Assembly (NCBI GenBank): GCA_907165275.2
Contig: OU015649.1
Location: 4,866,001 to 4,930,000 of the forward strand
Source of the DNA: Zygaena filipendulae
Taxonomy: Eukaryota > Arthropoda > Insecta > Lepidoptera > Zygaenidae
Reading direction: 5' to 3'
DNA length: 64,000 bases
Part shown: in pieces, positions 38,901 through 53,100 of the stretch
How the letters are laid out: each line of letters begins with the position of its first letter
How positions within the stretch are numbered: the first letter of the stretch is position 1
Notes under the pieces: model-generated
Seen by the model: only the letters and a program-made list of their open reading frames with translations
Told to the model about the DNA's origin: nothing
Databases searched by the model: none
Program-made: the position numbers and the translations under genes

Positions 38901-41900
38901 GTACATACTCTATACATTTTCTTAAAATTATTTCTATCACTTTGTTTTGTGCAAAATAAAAATTCTATACTTTTCTGTAATTATGATAAGTGGACAATAT
39001 TACACCATCAGTTTTTGAAAATTTCTTTTTACAGGATGACATAAAAGTAGCTAATCCGAAATGGGCTAAGCATGTCAAAAGGAAACTTATGGACGCATCC
39101 AGACTGGAATATTCTATGATGTTTTATAATAACCTTCTGCGGAAGCTTTGCGGGGGTGAGTTACGCAGCAGTTTTATTCAACTATATCTATAGTTAAATA
39201 AACAGGAACCTTATTCCTGATGAATTCATGTGTAGTTAAAAACATTATATTTACATTATTATACTGATTAGATATAGTAATATCGTAAAGCATTTTTGTG
39301 ATTTTTAAGTCAACGCAATCTTCTGAACTAAATTTCATAAACTTGTCGCAACAAAATTAAGAATCAGATATCTAGAGGATTTCGAAAAAATTCGCACTGG
39401 TGGAGAAGAAATAACAAAAAACAAAACCTATGTCCATTTCCAGGAGCGCTCCTACAGCAGATAATAACGGAGGCGGAGTCGAGCACCGCGCGCGAACCGA
39501 GCCCGCGGGTGATCGTGCGCACGGGCACGCCGCTCACGGTCGCCGCGCTGCTGGCCGCGTGCGTGGCGCCTCCGCCGCGCCTGCCCGACCCCGGCGCGGC
39601 GCTGCTGTTCGAGCTGCACGAAAAGCAACCCTCGCCCGACGCGCAAAAGGACCAGAAAGCCTTGAACGACGGCCAGCGGTATGGTTTTAAGGTGATACAG
39701 TTTATGTTGTTCGTATTAGGTACGTAGACGAATGTTACACGTCATGTCAACGTTTCGCAGCAAACAAAACATCAGGAGCACTCGAATCCAAATAGATATA
39801 GAACTTAGTTTCGTGAACATAATACGTATATTAGCACTAATATCTTTAGCGCCCTACTCAAATATCCGATAAAATTTACTGGTATTATTCTTGGACCACC
39901 GGGTATGAAGGCAACAAACGCAGTTTACAATTTAAAATGCTATTTTTGGGTTAAATATTGTGACAATTTAATGAGTTTATAGTAATTGGAATTGACAGCA
40001 AAAGTACCTTGCGGAACAGCGAACCGTTGTTGGTTTTGTTTATTAGAAATAATCTCTTTTGATTTCCACTCTTTCCGTTGTGTGATCCTAGAATTCTGTC
40101 TATTATAATACATTGAACGGGTTGCAGATATACTACTGGGACGATGACTCGGCAGAGCCCCGCCTCATGGAGGTGCCGGGCTGCAACGCCTTCTGCCCCT
40201 TAGAGACATTCAAAGAACTCACCAAATACACCGTATCGCACGATTATAAAAACGACTGCCAATTAGTTCCTACCGAATAGTATCAACAGTGCAAACAATG
40301 AAAATATAACCGAATGTACAGTCAAGGACTAAAAAATATGTTTCCGACTAAGGTGTAACGCAAAGAATGAGTTTGCAAACTGATAAACATTTACTGACCG
40401 CGACTGTGCCGATCGAAACTGGTTTAGGCTGTGTTTTTTGTTTTGTTTTTTAAAATGGACTTTATGTGGTAGTTATTACAGTGTATATTATTGATTGTGT
40501 TAGTGATTATTTCGCTCACCCTCGTCGATCTTGAGACCGGTCTCGTCCTTGGGTATGTTCATGGAGATGTCGGTGAACTGCTCGGCGCCCCAGGCGAGCG
40601 TGCCGCGCAGTTTCAAGTACTCCGCTATCAGTGCCGCTATGTGGAGTTGGCAACACATCGCCTGGAATGGACAACTTTATTATACCTCGGAAGATATAAT
40701 TGATCTACTCAAGAAAAAAAAAAGGCGCGGCGTCCAAGAAAAAACTGGACTTAATAAAAATCATACTTCACGGTTCACTCTAATATTATAAATGAGAAAA
40801 CTATTGAACACCTTTAAAAGAAACAATATTTTTTACACTAGTGTTCAGTACACTCAACGATAGGTAGTCTTACCGCTCAAAGCGATCTCTTCCAGACAAC
40901 CTTAAGCTGGATAAGAAACTTGCAACTGAAGTGGAAATTCACTGTTTTGGTACATAGTAAGTTTGTTTCTCCTTCACGCTGATAAAGCTGGCTAGATTTG
41001 AATTAAAGGCACACAGATAGAACAATATGTTTTATATTAAACTTTTCCCAGTGGAAATCCTGAAAGCAGCTAGCTAGTAGTAAGTACATAGAGTCCTACT
41101 AATATTATAAGCGCGAAAGTTTGTAAGTATGTATGAATGGATGGATGGATGTTTGTTACTCTTTCACGCAAAAACTACTGGATGTTAATGAAATTTTACA
41201 ATAATAAAGGATAATATTATAAACGCAAAAGTTCGTAAGTATGTATGGATGGATGGATGGATGTTTGTTACTCTTTCACGCAAACCTACTGCATCGATTT
41301 AAATGAAACTTTACAATAATATAGCTTAAGCTTATACATCAGATTAACACATAGGGTACTTTTTATACTGGAATTCCCGCGGGGACTCTGAAATTAACGC
41401 GGGTGAAACCGCGGGGCACAACTAGTGAGTAATAAATAACCTCGTCGTAGTCGGCGTGCCGCGCGTTGTGGTCGGCGAGCGTGGCCAGCCAGGCGTGGCG
41501 CAGGCGCGGCGTGGCGCGGCACGACGCCGCCAGCGCGTGCTGCAGCTCCGCCAGCTGCTCGCCGCCCGCGCCTGTACGCACACACACACACACATATATT
41601 TACAGTGTGAATATTACACGCCAAAAATACAAAAAAATTATAGCAAATAATGCTATTCATCATCATCATCATCATTTATCAGCTAAAAGACTTCCACCGC
41701 TGGACATAGGCCTCCCCCAAGGATCGCCACAACCACCAGTTCTGCGTTTCCCGCATCCAATGGCGTCCCGAAACGTAAATCCTAAATTCAAAAAGGAAAA
41801 ATAACGGTACCTACTTAAAAAAAGAAATAACAGTACCTTTAAACAAACAATTATTACTTTACAGATTGCACTGATATTAGTGACTCTCACTTTTGCGGTG

Positions 41901-44149
41901 TTTATCTCGGGAAGCTATTAGGTGGCTGGCTTGTTACCTGATCCGACGCCGGCGAGCCTCGCGCGGGCTTCAACCACGGTGCGCACGCGCCGCATCAACT
42001 CGGCCACCTCGCTGGATAGTCCTACGTTACACAAATTCCTTTTTGATTCTTTATTGATAATAGAATATTAATAATGCTTTGAAATTTTCACACAGCGCCA
42101 CCTGATCCCAAAATAACCAGAACTTGTACTATGGTAGACAATTGACTACTTGATACTCTGACTCAGGGTAGACCTGAACGTTCATAACTGTTTGCTCTAA
42201 GCAGGCAACGTTTAATAAATATATTATATGTATAATAAAATTAACAATAGTACATTACGATACAAGTGCGTAATGTTGGTTATACCTAACACACGAGGCG
42301 TAGTGGAGCCGAGTGTGTATAACCATATACGCACGTGTATCGTGCGATGTTTTTCAACACACTCTTGTGAGGGTGCTAAGATAAGGTAGATACTTAACGT
42401 TGGTTGCGGAAAATCATCATAAAGTAGGTAAAAGTGTATAAAGTACAAATAATATCAAATATTATAAAGAAGAAAGATTTGATTATTTGTTTGTTTGTTT
42501 GTTACGATTTAACTCAAAAACTAAAAGACCGATTTCAAAAGTTCTTTCACTATTAGAAAGCTACATAGGCCTGAGTAACATAGGCTATATTGTATTCCGG
42601 AATTCCCGCGGAAACTCCGAAATCATCGCAGGTGAAACCACGCGGTACAGCTAGACTAAAATAAAGAGGTAAACTGTCCATGCCCAACCTACTAGTGGGT
42701 TATAGCGCATAACTCACACGTGTTTTTACAGCTGCCTTATACATATATCTAAAACCAGTGAGTTTTAGATGTGCTTTATGAAAGAGTGTTGATTCGGGGT
42801 TCTACAATGTGCCTTATGTACTAAGATTAGATCCCGACATTGATCCATTGTTCCGATCCAACGTGAAAACTGAACAAACCAACACACTTTTTCATAAAAA
42901 TAGTCAGAAAATAAGTGTTTTTGTAAGTTTTCATACGTACCCGTGCCTTTCATAGCTTTGTCACCGGTCGCGAAACAATTGATCACTGACAGAGACTCCT
43001 GGAATCGTTTGCAGTTGAGTGCCGTCGAGTTGTCTAACAACTTCGATACGGCTATAATGACCTGAAACAAAACCGTTAAGTTTTTTATCTCTATAATTGA
43101 CTTAGGTAACGCATAAGGTGTACAAATATGTGCTTACACAGTCAATTGATGTCGAACAAATAGAAGCCAAATAAATGTTGTAAAAACGACGCACTAGAGT
43201 CTAGATGAATATGTTTACTATTTATTGTGTGTATCGTCTTTTTCAAAGTTTCGAGTACTTATGCCAATGGGGATGTGGACTACTTTTGAAAATCAAAATT
43301 CTAATTAGTCCGTCAGTTAGAAAATAAAAAAACAATAGACACGTATGTTTTGCTTTTTCAAATAAATTAAAATATATAGAGATAAGCGCATTAAAGTTTA
43401 GGGTGAGGGGGTCGTGACGTCACTAACCACTAAAACCGCCGTACAAACTCAGAATAGTGACGTCACGCGAAATTTCAACTCAATATATCGCCGTTATTTT
43501 TTGATTACGTAAAAAAAGAAAAAATATGTGTGTCCAATATTTTTTAATAATCTACTAAAAAATATAAATTAGTCAACATGCCCATTATAAACACACAACT
43601 ATACTATACTACACACAACAAATAGTGTTGTAGTTATTGTTGTTGTAGCGCTAACAAAATACACCCCAGCAAATTCTGTTTTTGAAGTGTAATCGTATAG
43701 CAACACGTTAGCAAATATTATTGTCGTGATTCCATTGCATATCACGAATTGCTGATTGACTATTTGAGTGATGTTTCGGTGTAATTTTTTAGAAATTTAT
43801 AATTTTAATTAGTAAAATTGTATCATATATAAAGCGCATCAGGGTAGCCGGTTAGCATATAGGTATAAGTTAAATCTAAGGAAAAAAATTGGATGTATAG
43901 ATTTTTATGATGTGACCTATAGAACTATGAATTTTTATTAACAAGTAAGAAGAAAGAAAGAAAGAAAAGAAATTTATTTGCCAACCAACACAAAATATGA
44001 CAACTTCGACAATACAAAAATGTTGACAAAATGGACCCGGCTCAGTATAATGCTATCTCACACACTTTACAGTGTGAGGCAGCGCTGGTTTTCAGCCGGG
44101 ACAGTTTTTTTTACTGTAAGTGTTAGTGTTTACTATGTTGGTGTAACTT

Positions 44150-44185
<36 letters not shown>

Positions 44186-47100
44186 ACCGCAGTAAAAATA
44201 AATAAAATAAAATTTAAAAATAAACTACAAAACCAAAGTACCTGCAGATGCACCCTGGTGAGGTTCCCGCCGGCGCCGTGCTGGAAGTTGGCGCGCATGA
44301 GCAGGTAGAGCGCGGCGGCCGCCTCGCGGCGCAGCCACGCGGCGCGCGCCTCGCACAGCCGCACCACCGCGCCCACCACGCCCGCGCACACCGTGCTGCC
44401 GCCTGCCGTCGGACGGTCAGCATTATAGATGAGCAATCAATCCGCTTATTGGGAAGAAACCCGATGAAAACCTGCCATTTTCGAATTTAAACCCGGGTAT
44501 CGGGTTTTTGATAACCCATTTATAGTCAGCATAATATGAATACACTTTTGTCAGTATTTTAACTCTATCTAACACTATTGCAATAAGATTCAATGATTGA
44601 CAAAAGTGACTACATATTTTTTTGTTTCTGAAATTATGTTTTGGACATATACCTAGGTATAATTTAATTTATAGTATAATAATTACTCTCGGGTCACTAT
44701 AATTTAATATTGTACCATTGATTTACTGGTGTGGTATATCAATGTATTGTACCCATGTATATGACTTGTAACTTGGTGTTACGAATAAATAATTGTATAG
44801 TATTATATTGAAATAACGAAGTCAGGGCTACGTTGGTACGGTCACGTTATGCGAAGACCAGACGATCATGTCGTGAAAATGTACGTAGTGACGTATGTGC
44901 CTGTATGCCATAATAGACACACGGCATTCATACTAATTGGTGTTTTTTTTTCTTATCTAGATTCTAGAGTAACAAAAAACCTAATAGTTTAAATTAAACC
45001 TTGAACAACTGCTTTGATTATTTCATTTCCAAAAAAAAAAAAATAGTTCCAATAAAATGAATAGGTAGATATTTTTTCTTCTCACCTTCAAATAACGTTT
45101 CCGAGAACTGATTGATATAAGCTCTCAGTGCTGCAAATAGATGCTTGTATAAAGTCTCGCTTTGGGGGAACTGCAGTAATTTAACGTAGGGCTTCGCGGT
45201 GATCCCGTCGGCGGCGCCCAAGTGCTTCATGAAGAGGCACGCGCGGTCTATGATGGTCAGCCCCACCTCCGTCGCCAGGCAGCCGGCCGATAACACCGTG
45301 TGTTCCGCTATAGCTTCTAACTCTACAACAATCCCGCCTTTATTAAACACACACTTAGGTTTTTTCTCTAAATAATTTAACTTTATTACAATAAAGATGT
45401 AAAGCACTTTTAATTTAAAATCACTAAATGAAAAACATAATTTTTAACAAGCATATGTTATTCTGTAGTTTAATACTACTAATATTATAAATGTAAAGTG
45501 TGGGAGTTTGGATGTTTGTTACTCAATCACGCAAAAACCGCTGAACGGATTTGGATGAAATTTGGCATGCGCGTTGTCTGGGGTACAGAGAAAGACATAA
45601 GGTACTTTTTATCTCGGAATTCCCGCGGGAACTCTGAAATTACCGCGGGTGAAACCGCGGGGCACAGCTACTTAATCTATATAGATAAAAATTAAAAATT
45701 TATCGTCGAAGAGTATGTGATCGCTTAACTTCCAAACGACTGGACCAAACCTCTTTTTTGTGTTCATTATTAAAGTGTCAGGACAAGGTTTGTATAAAAG
45801 AAGTTTGGGAGTTCCTGCGGGAATTCCGAAACTCACGCGTGTCAAACCAGCTGGCACAGCTAGTTTTAAACAAATTATTTATCAAAGATTGAAAAGAAAC
45901 TTACCATTGGCGATAGTTGTAGCTGTGACTAAATTTTCTCGATTCACCGTATTGTTCTTTTCCACGATGATAGGCGGTTCTTTAGAAAAGTCCGGCGGAC
46001 TCATTCTAGCGGGCAACGTTCTCGCTTTGACGGGCTTAACTTTTCCATTGCAATCGGGTGTTGTGACTTTTAATTCTGAAAGTATCTTTTTCCTACCAGT
46101 ATATTGGAACTGTTCTGCACATATTCTGAAAGAAGAAATTACATTTTCGAGCGGGACAGGAGATTATCCACAACGGTCTTCATCAAGTTTCCGTATAAGG
46201 AAATTTAGCACAAAGCGTAAGGTTAAACGAATATCATTCACCTTTGTAAATCCGCAATTTTTGTTAAAGTTTTTTCTCTGTTACTGTCTAGTGTTTTATT
46301 TTATGTATACGTATATTTTTATGGTTTACATAAAAGTATAAATTATAGACATCTTGAAAAAACATAGACTTACTCTAAAACATTAAAGAAGGACTGCTGC
46401 TGTGACGGCGAGTGCGTTTTCCACCACTCGACTAATCTCTCATCGTCAATATATTTCAACACAAACATGAAACATAAAAGCATATCTCGCACCTCCTCAG
46501 CGGACATCACACCAAATCTGCACAGACATTACACGAACATATACCCATTTTGAATGTCAGCGAAAACAAATAAAAACAAATTGGTGCTAACTGTAAAATG
46601 AACTATACTGATAACAAGTTAAAGTCGAAAGTAGGGTGAATGTTTACCTGTTGACTTGATCGCCGATTTCACTCAACTCGACTCTCGCCATGTTTCTCGG
46701 CAACGAATCGCTGCCCGATATGGTCGATTCGGATTCTAATGAACTTTGTGACATGTTGTTTGTGTGATCTATGAACAATTTTTTTGTTGATTTACGACAG
46801 TGGACCAAAACATGTTAAAGTACAGATACCAAAATCTTATTCCCATAAAAATACACCAAAACAACAACAAAAAAACCGTTATAATACAACATACAGGTTT
46901 TGTTTTTATTTACTACATTAATAATAATCACATCACAACACACTAAGCTATAAGCTTGTGTCGTGGCAACCAAGCAACAAGTGGTATAATATTATACTAC
47001 ATACTATGCTATAGATATTATATTATAAACACGCCCATACTGGAAAATGGAACTCTGCATTCATCATCCAAACATCACACATTGCGAAATAAAAAAAAAA

Positions 47101-50100
47101 ACAACTGCCACGGACGGTTCGCTCACCTTTCCCGTACATATTATGATGGTTGTTCAGTACATTCGGCGGGTCTTTGAAGTGCGTCGAGTTCCTGGCGGAC
47201 GTGTGCTCGAAGTGCAGCGTGAGCCTGTTCCGGCGCGGCGTGCTGTTGGCTGACGTCACGCCGAGGTCTTTGGGCGCGGTCGCGATCGAGAAGCTAGCCG
47301 TGGCGTCTCCGTCCGCTCTGTCGTGGCCGTCTTCAAGCACGGGACTGGCCAACGTCTTCGTGACCAGACGGTGGGCGTTATCTGAAAAAAAAAATAGGTA
47401 GACTAGTTTTTCAACTTGAAGGTGGTAGATAGCTAACCGAGCGCTAGAAAACGCACTTACGTTTTTTCACAATCTTTTCTTTTATCGGCAGCACAAGCTC
47501 GTTGGCTTGTTTGGATTTGAACCTACGCCTTGAGGTGTGTAATCCAAATTATAAAGGACTTCTTGAAATGTACCTTCGTCACTTGTACGAGTGACGGTAG
47601 ATCTGGTGACTAGATCTCCGACTTTATTCCATGCGTTTTCCAAGTGAGTCTAAATTCTATTACACATCTTCTCTTCCGTGTAAGGACCAAATTATTCTTA
47701 GGGACCAACTTCAGGTTTATAGCAACCATAACACTCACTTCCTTAATAAAAATACTCCATAAATGAATTTTATGTAAAACCTATATAATAGAATTTATTC
47801 ATATTTTTAGATATTAAATTTACTTGACATTTCTATTTTATTACTATTTTGTAATATTATTATTTTTGTATTGTATCATCATATTATTATTATTATTTGA
47901 CAATTGTACTATTCTTTGTGACATTTTATCTTGACATTTTGTTAACACTGATAGTACGAAATAAAAAAAAAAAAAAAATCATGCAATATGGAAAGTTGTT
48001 CGCGATTTCTCTTTTTGTTACATTCTGTATATATACTGATGTTATAAATAGGAAAGATTTGTTTTTTTTTTGTTTATTTATTACGGTTTTACTCAAAAAG
48101 TATCGACTGGACCGATTTCAAACATTCCTTCACTATTAGAATGCTACAGTTTCTTTGAGTAACATAGGCTATATCGTAACCCGGATTTTCCGCGGGAACT
48201 CCGAAATTACCGCGGGGGAAACCGCGGGGAACAGCTAGTTTATTACTAAAAAAAACTCACCGATGACAATGGTGAGCCAGGGCGCGTAGAGTTGCGCGAG
48301 GCGGGCGCGCGCCGTGCGCGTGCGGTAGCGGTCGTCGTGCTCGTGCTTGGTCAGCAGCGCGCGCACCGCGCCCAGCGCCGCGCGCCGCTTCTGCGGCGAC
48401 TCGCGCAGCGACACCTCCACCTGCGCACGCGCCACGCGCACGACGCCGCGATCCATCAATAACAACACCGTTCGCCTAGTGGTCAGCGATCGCAGGTTCG
48501 ATTTCCACGTCGGGGTAAACATTTATTACTAGCCAGTCTAGATTATTTATTTATTTATTCAATTTGGTAAAACACAATAGTTTTAAACGTCAACTTGTCT
48601 TAGGTAGGTACATTACGTTATATAAGTAGGTACACTATCATGTTATTTATAAAATATGTGTGTACTTGCTTATTAATTAAGCAGTTGCAGTCATAATTTT
48701 GATACAAATACATTTGGTAGTATCATTATTCGTTATACACAATATAATTATTCATTATATTATCTTGATGACTTTTGTGTTAAAAGTATGTAGTCATATT
48801 CTCAAAAAAAAAAGGTTAAAAATTTCTAGTTCTTCCCCCGCGGTTTCACCCGTAGTAATTTCGGAGTTCCAGCAGGAATTCCGGGTTACAATATAGCCTA
48901 TGACACTTACAAATAACGTGACTAGATAGATACCGAGAGTTTTTTTTCTATGGAAAATGAACAACGCTGGAAAGAACGCTTGTTCATTTTCCATACAAAA
49001 AAACGCTTTGACATTACGACGATATCGAAATGACTAGAGCGTAAAAATTCGTACTTCCCCTACTGACCAAAGAGACTGGATAAACTGCATTTCATGATCA
49101 TAATGTGGTTATTTTAACTTCGACGAAATGTTTACCTGTTTCAATAGTGTTCCCGTCAAAAAATGTTTGTTGATGAAATCCTCGTTCAATTTCAACTTTG
49201 ACGGATCTGTTTGGAAGATACGAAAGATACGTATTAATCACAATAATTAGTATAATAATACTTAATTCGGATCTGTATACAAACCTTCAGCAGAATCTCT
49301 GAGCTTGTTTGCTTGCAACGGTAAATTGAATGGCACAAAATGTTCGTGGGAGCATATCGTTTGTAGGAACGTGAATTTGAAATCGAACAAAGCTTTCGCG
49401 TCACAGGACTTGAACTTGTCTAGATATTTCTTGATCTGTTGGAACACGAATCCGCGATCCATGAACGACAGGCAATACTGGAAGCAAAACATCTTTATTA
49501 CTTGACGACGAAATTGGTGAAATTGAATTTTTGAATTTTTCCGACGAAATTGAATTTTTTGCTGGTGACGAGTTTGGGTAAGGTATTTAAGGCAATTTGA
49601 AATGATAATAACAATACAAATTCATATGATATCTCGCGCTTTCGTCCGCTTCAATTTCGGAATTCTTAGGGAAGTTTTTGTATTGGCATGGCTCGTGTTT
49701 ATTTCGGCCTAAATTACACTATAGCAAATAGTTGATCCTCGCGGTTCCACTCGTCGAAATTCCGGTACTCTTACGGGAACTCTTTGTGTCGGGGTCATCC
49801 TATGTTACGAACACCGCGGATTTCGATCAGTGATAGAATTTTTAGAATCGGTGCAGAATAGTATTACTTGCTATAGGTACTTATAATTCCGAGTTGCTTA
49901 AAACACTTTTCCCAAATTCTTAATCTGCTCTCGGTTTATCTATACGGAAGTAAGAAGAATGAAAGAGTTAGAAATAAAAACCAAACACACACAATGTAAA
50001 CTGATCTTCACCTTGAGAAAGACGGCGAGGTTCTTATTGAATATATGAGTTTGCATCGGCTGTTGTAGGATGTACGATGGCTCAACAGTAGCTATTAATT

Positions 50101-53100
50101 TGCTAATGTTTTCCAATAGATCACCGTGAAATCTCTCGTGTCGGGACATCTGAAAGCGAACACAGTTTAAATAAATGTATTTTTATGCTCAAAAATTTAC
50201 ATTTACCTACGATAAAAACATGAGATTTCAGAAGTAATTTTTAACCAACTATATAACGATAAGTTTGCCGGTGACTAAAGCGGAGGTGCATCGATTTACA
50301 CACACATTACTCACGAGTCACGCCTGTCTGTCTCCTTTACGGGCAAATTTCTAGCTTCGATCAATTATAAAAAAAATCACTTAATAATAACTTTATAATA
50401 TTGCTTTTTGTCATGTTTGCAAAATTATAGGAAATAACCGGTTTTAACGCTCTTATTTCTGTTTTAATGTAATTTGTAAAATTTTATACTTAACAAAAGA
50501 TTTTTGTTTGACAACTAGTAATTACTTTGTTCAATATAGCTTTATCAATACTCAAACATCAACTTTTCTATATTTTGTCCTCCCGCGAGAACATCTAAAC
50601 AGGGTGTATATTTTGACCATAAGATCTCAATAAATACAGAATTCTATACTATTGAACAGAAAAAATATTATGCAAAATCAGAAAATAAAATCATTTTATA
50701 TATTGACACTTTTAAAACATCTGAACAAAGTTTTAAAGGCGTTACACCTCAAAATGACTCACCTTAATTCTTCCAGTGTTTATTAAATACTGAGCCATAC
50801 TCTTGTTGATAATATCAAAGAAGAAACTCGAATACTGCATAAACTTGTGGCCCAAAAGGAAATCTTGCTGGCCGGGGTCGACGAACATATGAAGGGGTGC
50901 TGTTAGCACCGTGTGCAATTTGAAATCCACGCAGTTAAATACGTACTGAAATAGTATGTTTAATTAATTATAACAACCTATCAAAACACAAAACCGTACC
51001 GCTCCCGCATCCATAAGGGTTTTCCCTCATATCTCAGTCACGACGACCGATCAGCTGATGCGAGTATATTGTATTAATACGTGGGAAGACCTTTATCGAG
51101 AGGAGTGTGGGCGCAATATATTGTGGTTTGCATAAGAAAAAGTGATCGTTGATGCCAATATTTATAAATGACTAGATGTAAAAAAAGACAAGAAATTTCG
51201 TCTCATTTACATACCTTCACGTAACTGTCGAGTAGATCTTTGCGTCCGTAATCGTGTATCATATGGACGAAGTGAATTATCAGTTTCACGATTTGATAGC
51301 CCATGTCTTGAGAAAAACTTTTTTGAACAGTCTAGAAATGACATCATTATATGAGGTTAACATTTAATGTTTACAAGAAAAAAATAACATGCCAAGTTGA
51401 AAACAAGAACATATTGAGAGAGCAACATTCTCAAATGAAGCACAAAACCAATCGACGTGTACGTTAAAGAAACGTTGTGAAATCACCTTCAGTGACACTC
51501 ACACCTTGTTAAATACTAAAGACCGAGGAAAGTTTGACACATCATGTATAATGTGAATAATTGACACATGTAGAATCTACATGTGACAATTATTCACCGA
51601 CGGTCAACCTTACGATACCCACACACGCACAAAACGTGTACGAGCGTACAAGCCGGACGTCTTCACTTGTGGGAAAGTTCAGTTCATTTGTATGAAGTGT
51701 CACCGGGCTGCGCGAAGGCGAATACAATGTACAGTGGCCTATTTAGCTTGACTTGAAAATGCTTCACTCTGCTCGCGGTCACTGTTATAATGGGGATGTG
51801 GACTACTTTTGAAAATAAAAATTCTAATTAGTCCGTCAGTTAGAAAATAAAAAAAACAATAGACACGTATTTTTTGATTTTTTAAATAAATTAAAATATA
51901 CAGAGATAAAGCGCAGTTTAGGATGGGGGGGTCGTGACGTCACTAACCGCTAAAACCGCCATACAAACTGTCAGAATAGTAAAGTCACGCGGAATTTCAA
52001 CTCAATATTTCGCCTTTATTTTTTTTATTAAGGAAAAAAAGAAAAAAACACGTGTCCAATATTTTTTAATAATCTACAAGACGGACTAAAAAATATAAAT
52101 TAGTCAACATGCCCCATTCAATTGCCAAAAATTCAACACTGCTCACCATCAACTCGAACAGCTGATTCAATATGGTCGGCAGGAAGGCGACCAGCGAGCT
52201 GAGGTTGATCGCGTGCGCCGCCTTCAGCGCGTTGCAGACGTCGCCCCAGGGCGGCGCGGCGGGCGAGGCGGGCGGCGGCGCGCACCGCAGCAGCCGCTCC
52301 GCCTGCCCGAACAGGTTGTGCAGGTGCGGGTCGCGCGTCGCCACCGTCGAGTCAAGCACCAGCTGGCAGCGGAACAGCTGCTTCTCGCCCTCCACCCACA
52401 CCACGTCCGGCCCGGAGTTCTGTTATACGGGGTGTGTGAGGTTAGACGGTTTCGACCGCGGTAGTTTCGGTGTTCCCGCGGAAATTCCGATGTTACTCAG
52501 GGATAATGTAGTATTCTGATGATGAAAGAATTTTTGGAATCGGTCCAGCAGTTTTTGAGTTAAATCGTAACAAACAAACAAACAATCGAAACTTTTTTCC
52601 TTTATAATATTAGTTACATACACACAAGCAGTTCCTCGCGGTTTCGCCCTGATGTTCGGTTGAGTAGTTAAGGTGTGAATCCTAACAAACAAACTCACTT
52701 TTGCATTTATAAGGATTTGTAAGGATAGTAGGGAAGCATTTAATATAAATGCGTTTCTAGTTGCAAGTATGTATCTATTTAGATACATAACGTTATTTTT
52801 TAAATTCGAGTATCCAATATTAGGTAGGTATTTTCTTCGTCTTCTTCTTCTCAATATTTAATATCATTTTATTAATACATTTTACTTACCCCCTTCCCAA
52901 GTCCCAGAGGTTGAATGGCAAGATAACCCGATGGCAAATGAGTGGCAACTGGCAAGTTTATGATTTCCTCAACGAATTTACCGTTCTTGAGCAATGGGAC
53001 CCAAGAGTATCTGAAATATTTTAACAAATAAATGTCATTTATTTATTACAAGATCAAAGGTGTCGTCGGCGTACTGTAGGTCTCTACCCTTTACGCTGTG

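Larger units (their letters stand above)
17983..41571 (-). other. Ziz: Zizimin exons 28-34: catalytic DHR2 domain
   Basis: DHR2 is the GEF domain acting on Cdc42-class GTPases. Exon 30 has [33 protein letters not shown] and [19 protein letters not shown]. Exon 31 has [17 protein letters not shown]. Exon 32 has [20 protein letters not shown] and [10 protein letters not shown]. Exon 33 has [20 protein letters not shown], the nucleotide-sensor segment (Val in the VQVN stretch in DOCK9). The protein ends LESSSA, like the Ser-rich tails of DOCK9-11. The domain is split by the 19-kb intron 29, between IDEG and MTDVHYNE, so the nested genes sit inside the catalytic domain's coding interval. Confidence 0.9.
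41938..52419 (-). other. Ziz: Zizimin exons 13-27: helical middle region with a Ser/Pro-rich linker
   Basis: Conserved marks include [16 protein letters not shown] (exon 13), [17 protein letters not shown] (15), [15 protein letters not shown] and [13 protein letters not shown] (17), [20 protein letters not shown] (19), [13 protein letters not shown] (22) and [10 protein letters not shown] (25). Exons 20-21 are rich in Ser, Thr, Asn and charged residues, the variable linker seen in DOCK9-11. Alternative splicing is common there in relatives but cannot be judged here. The exon 24/25 join crosses a GC-rich exon (44242-44402) unlike its AT-rich neighbours. Confidence 0.85.

Noticed and set aside
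39430..39690. GC-rich alternate frames over the copy B exon at 39444-39691
   Set aside because: Arg/Ala-rich shadows. The frame ending in GQRYGFK continues from the previous exon with the correct phase.
41138..41270. GATG-rich tandem repeats as a CRISPR-like or satellite array
   Set aside because: Short microsatellite units inside a duplicated Helitron-like element, without spacers or array structure.
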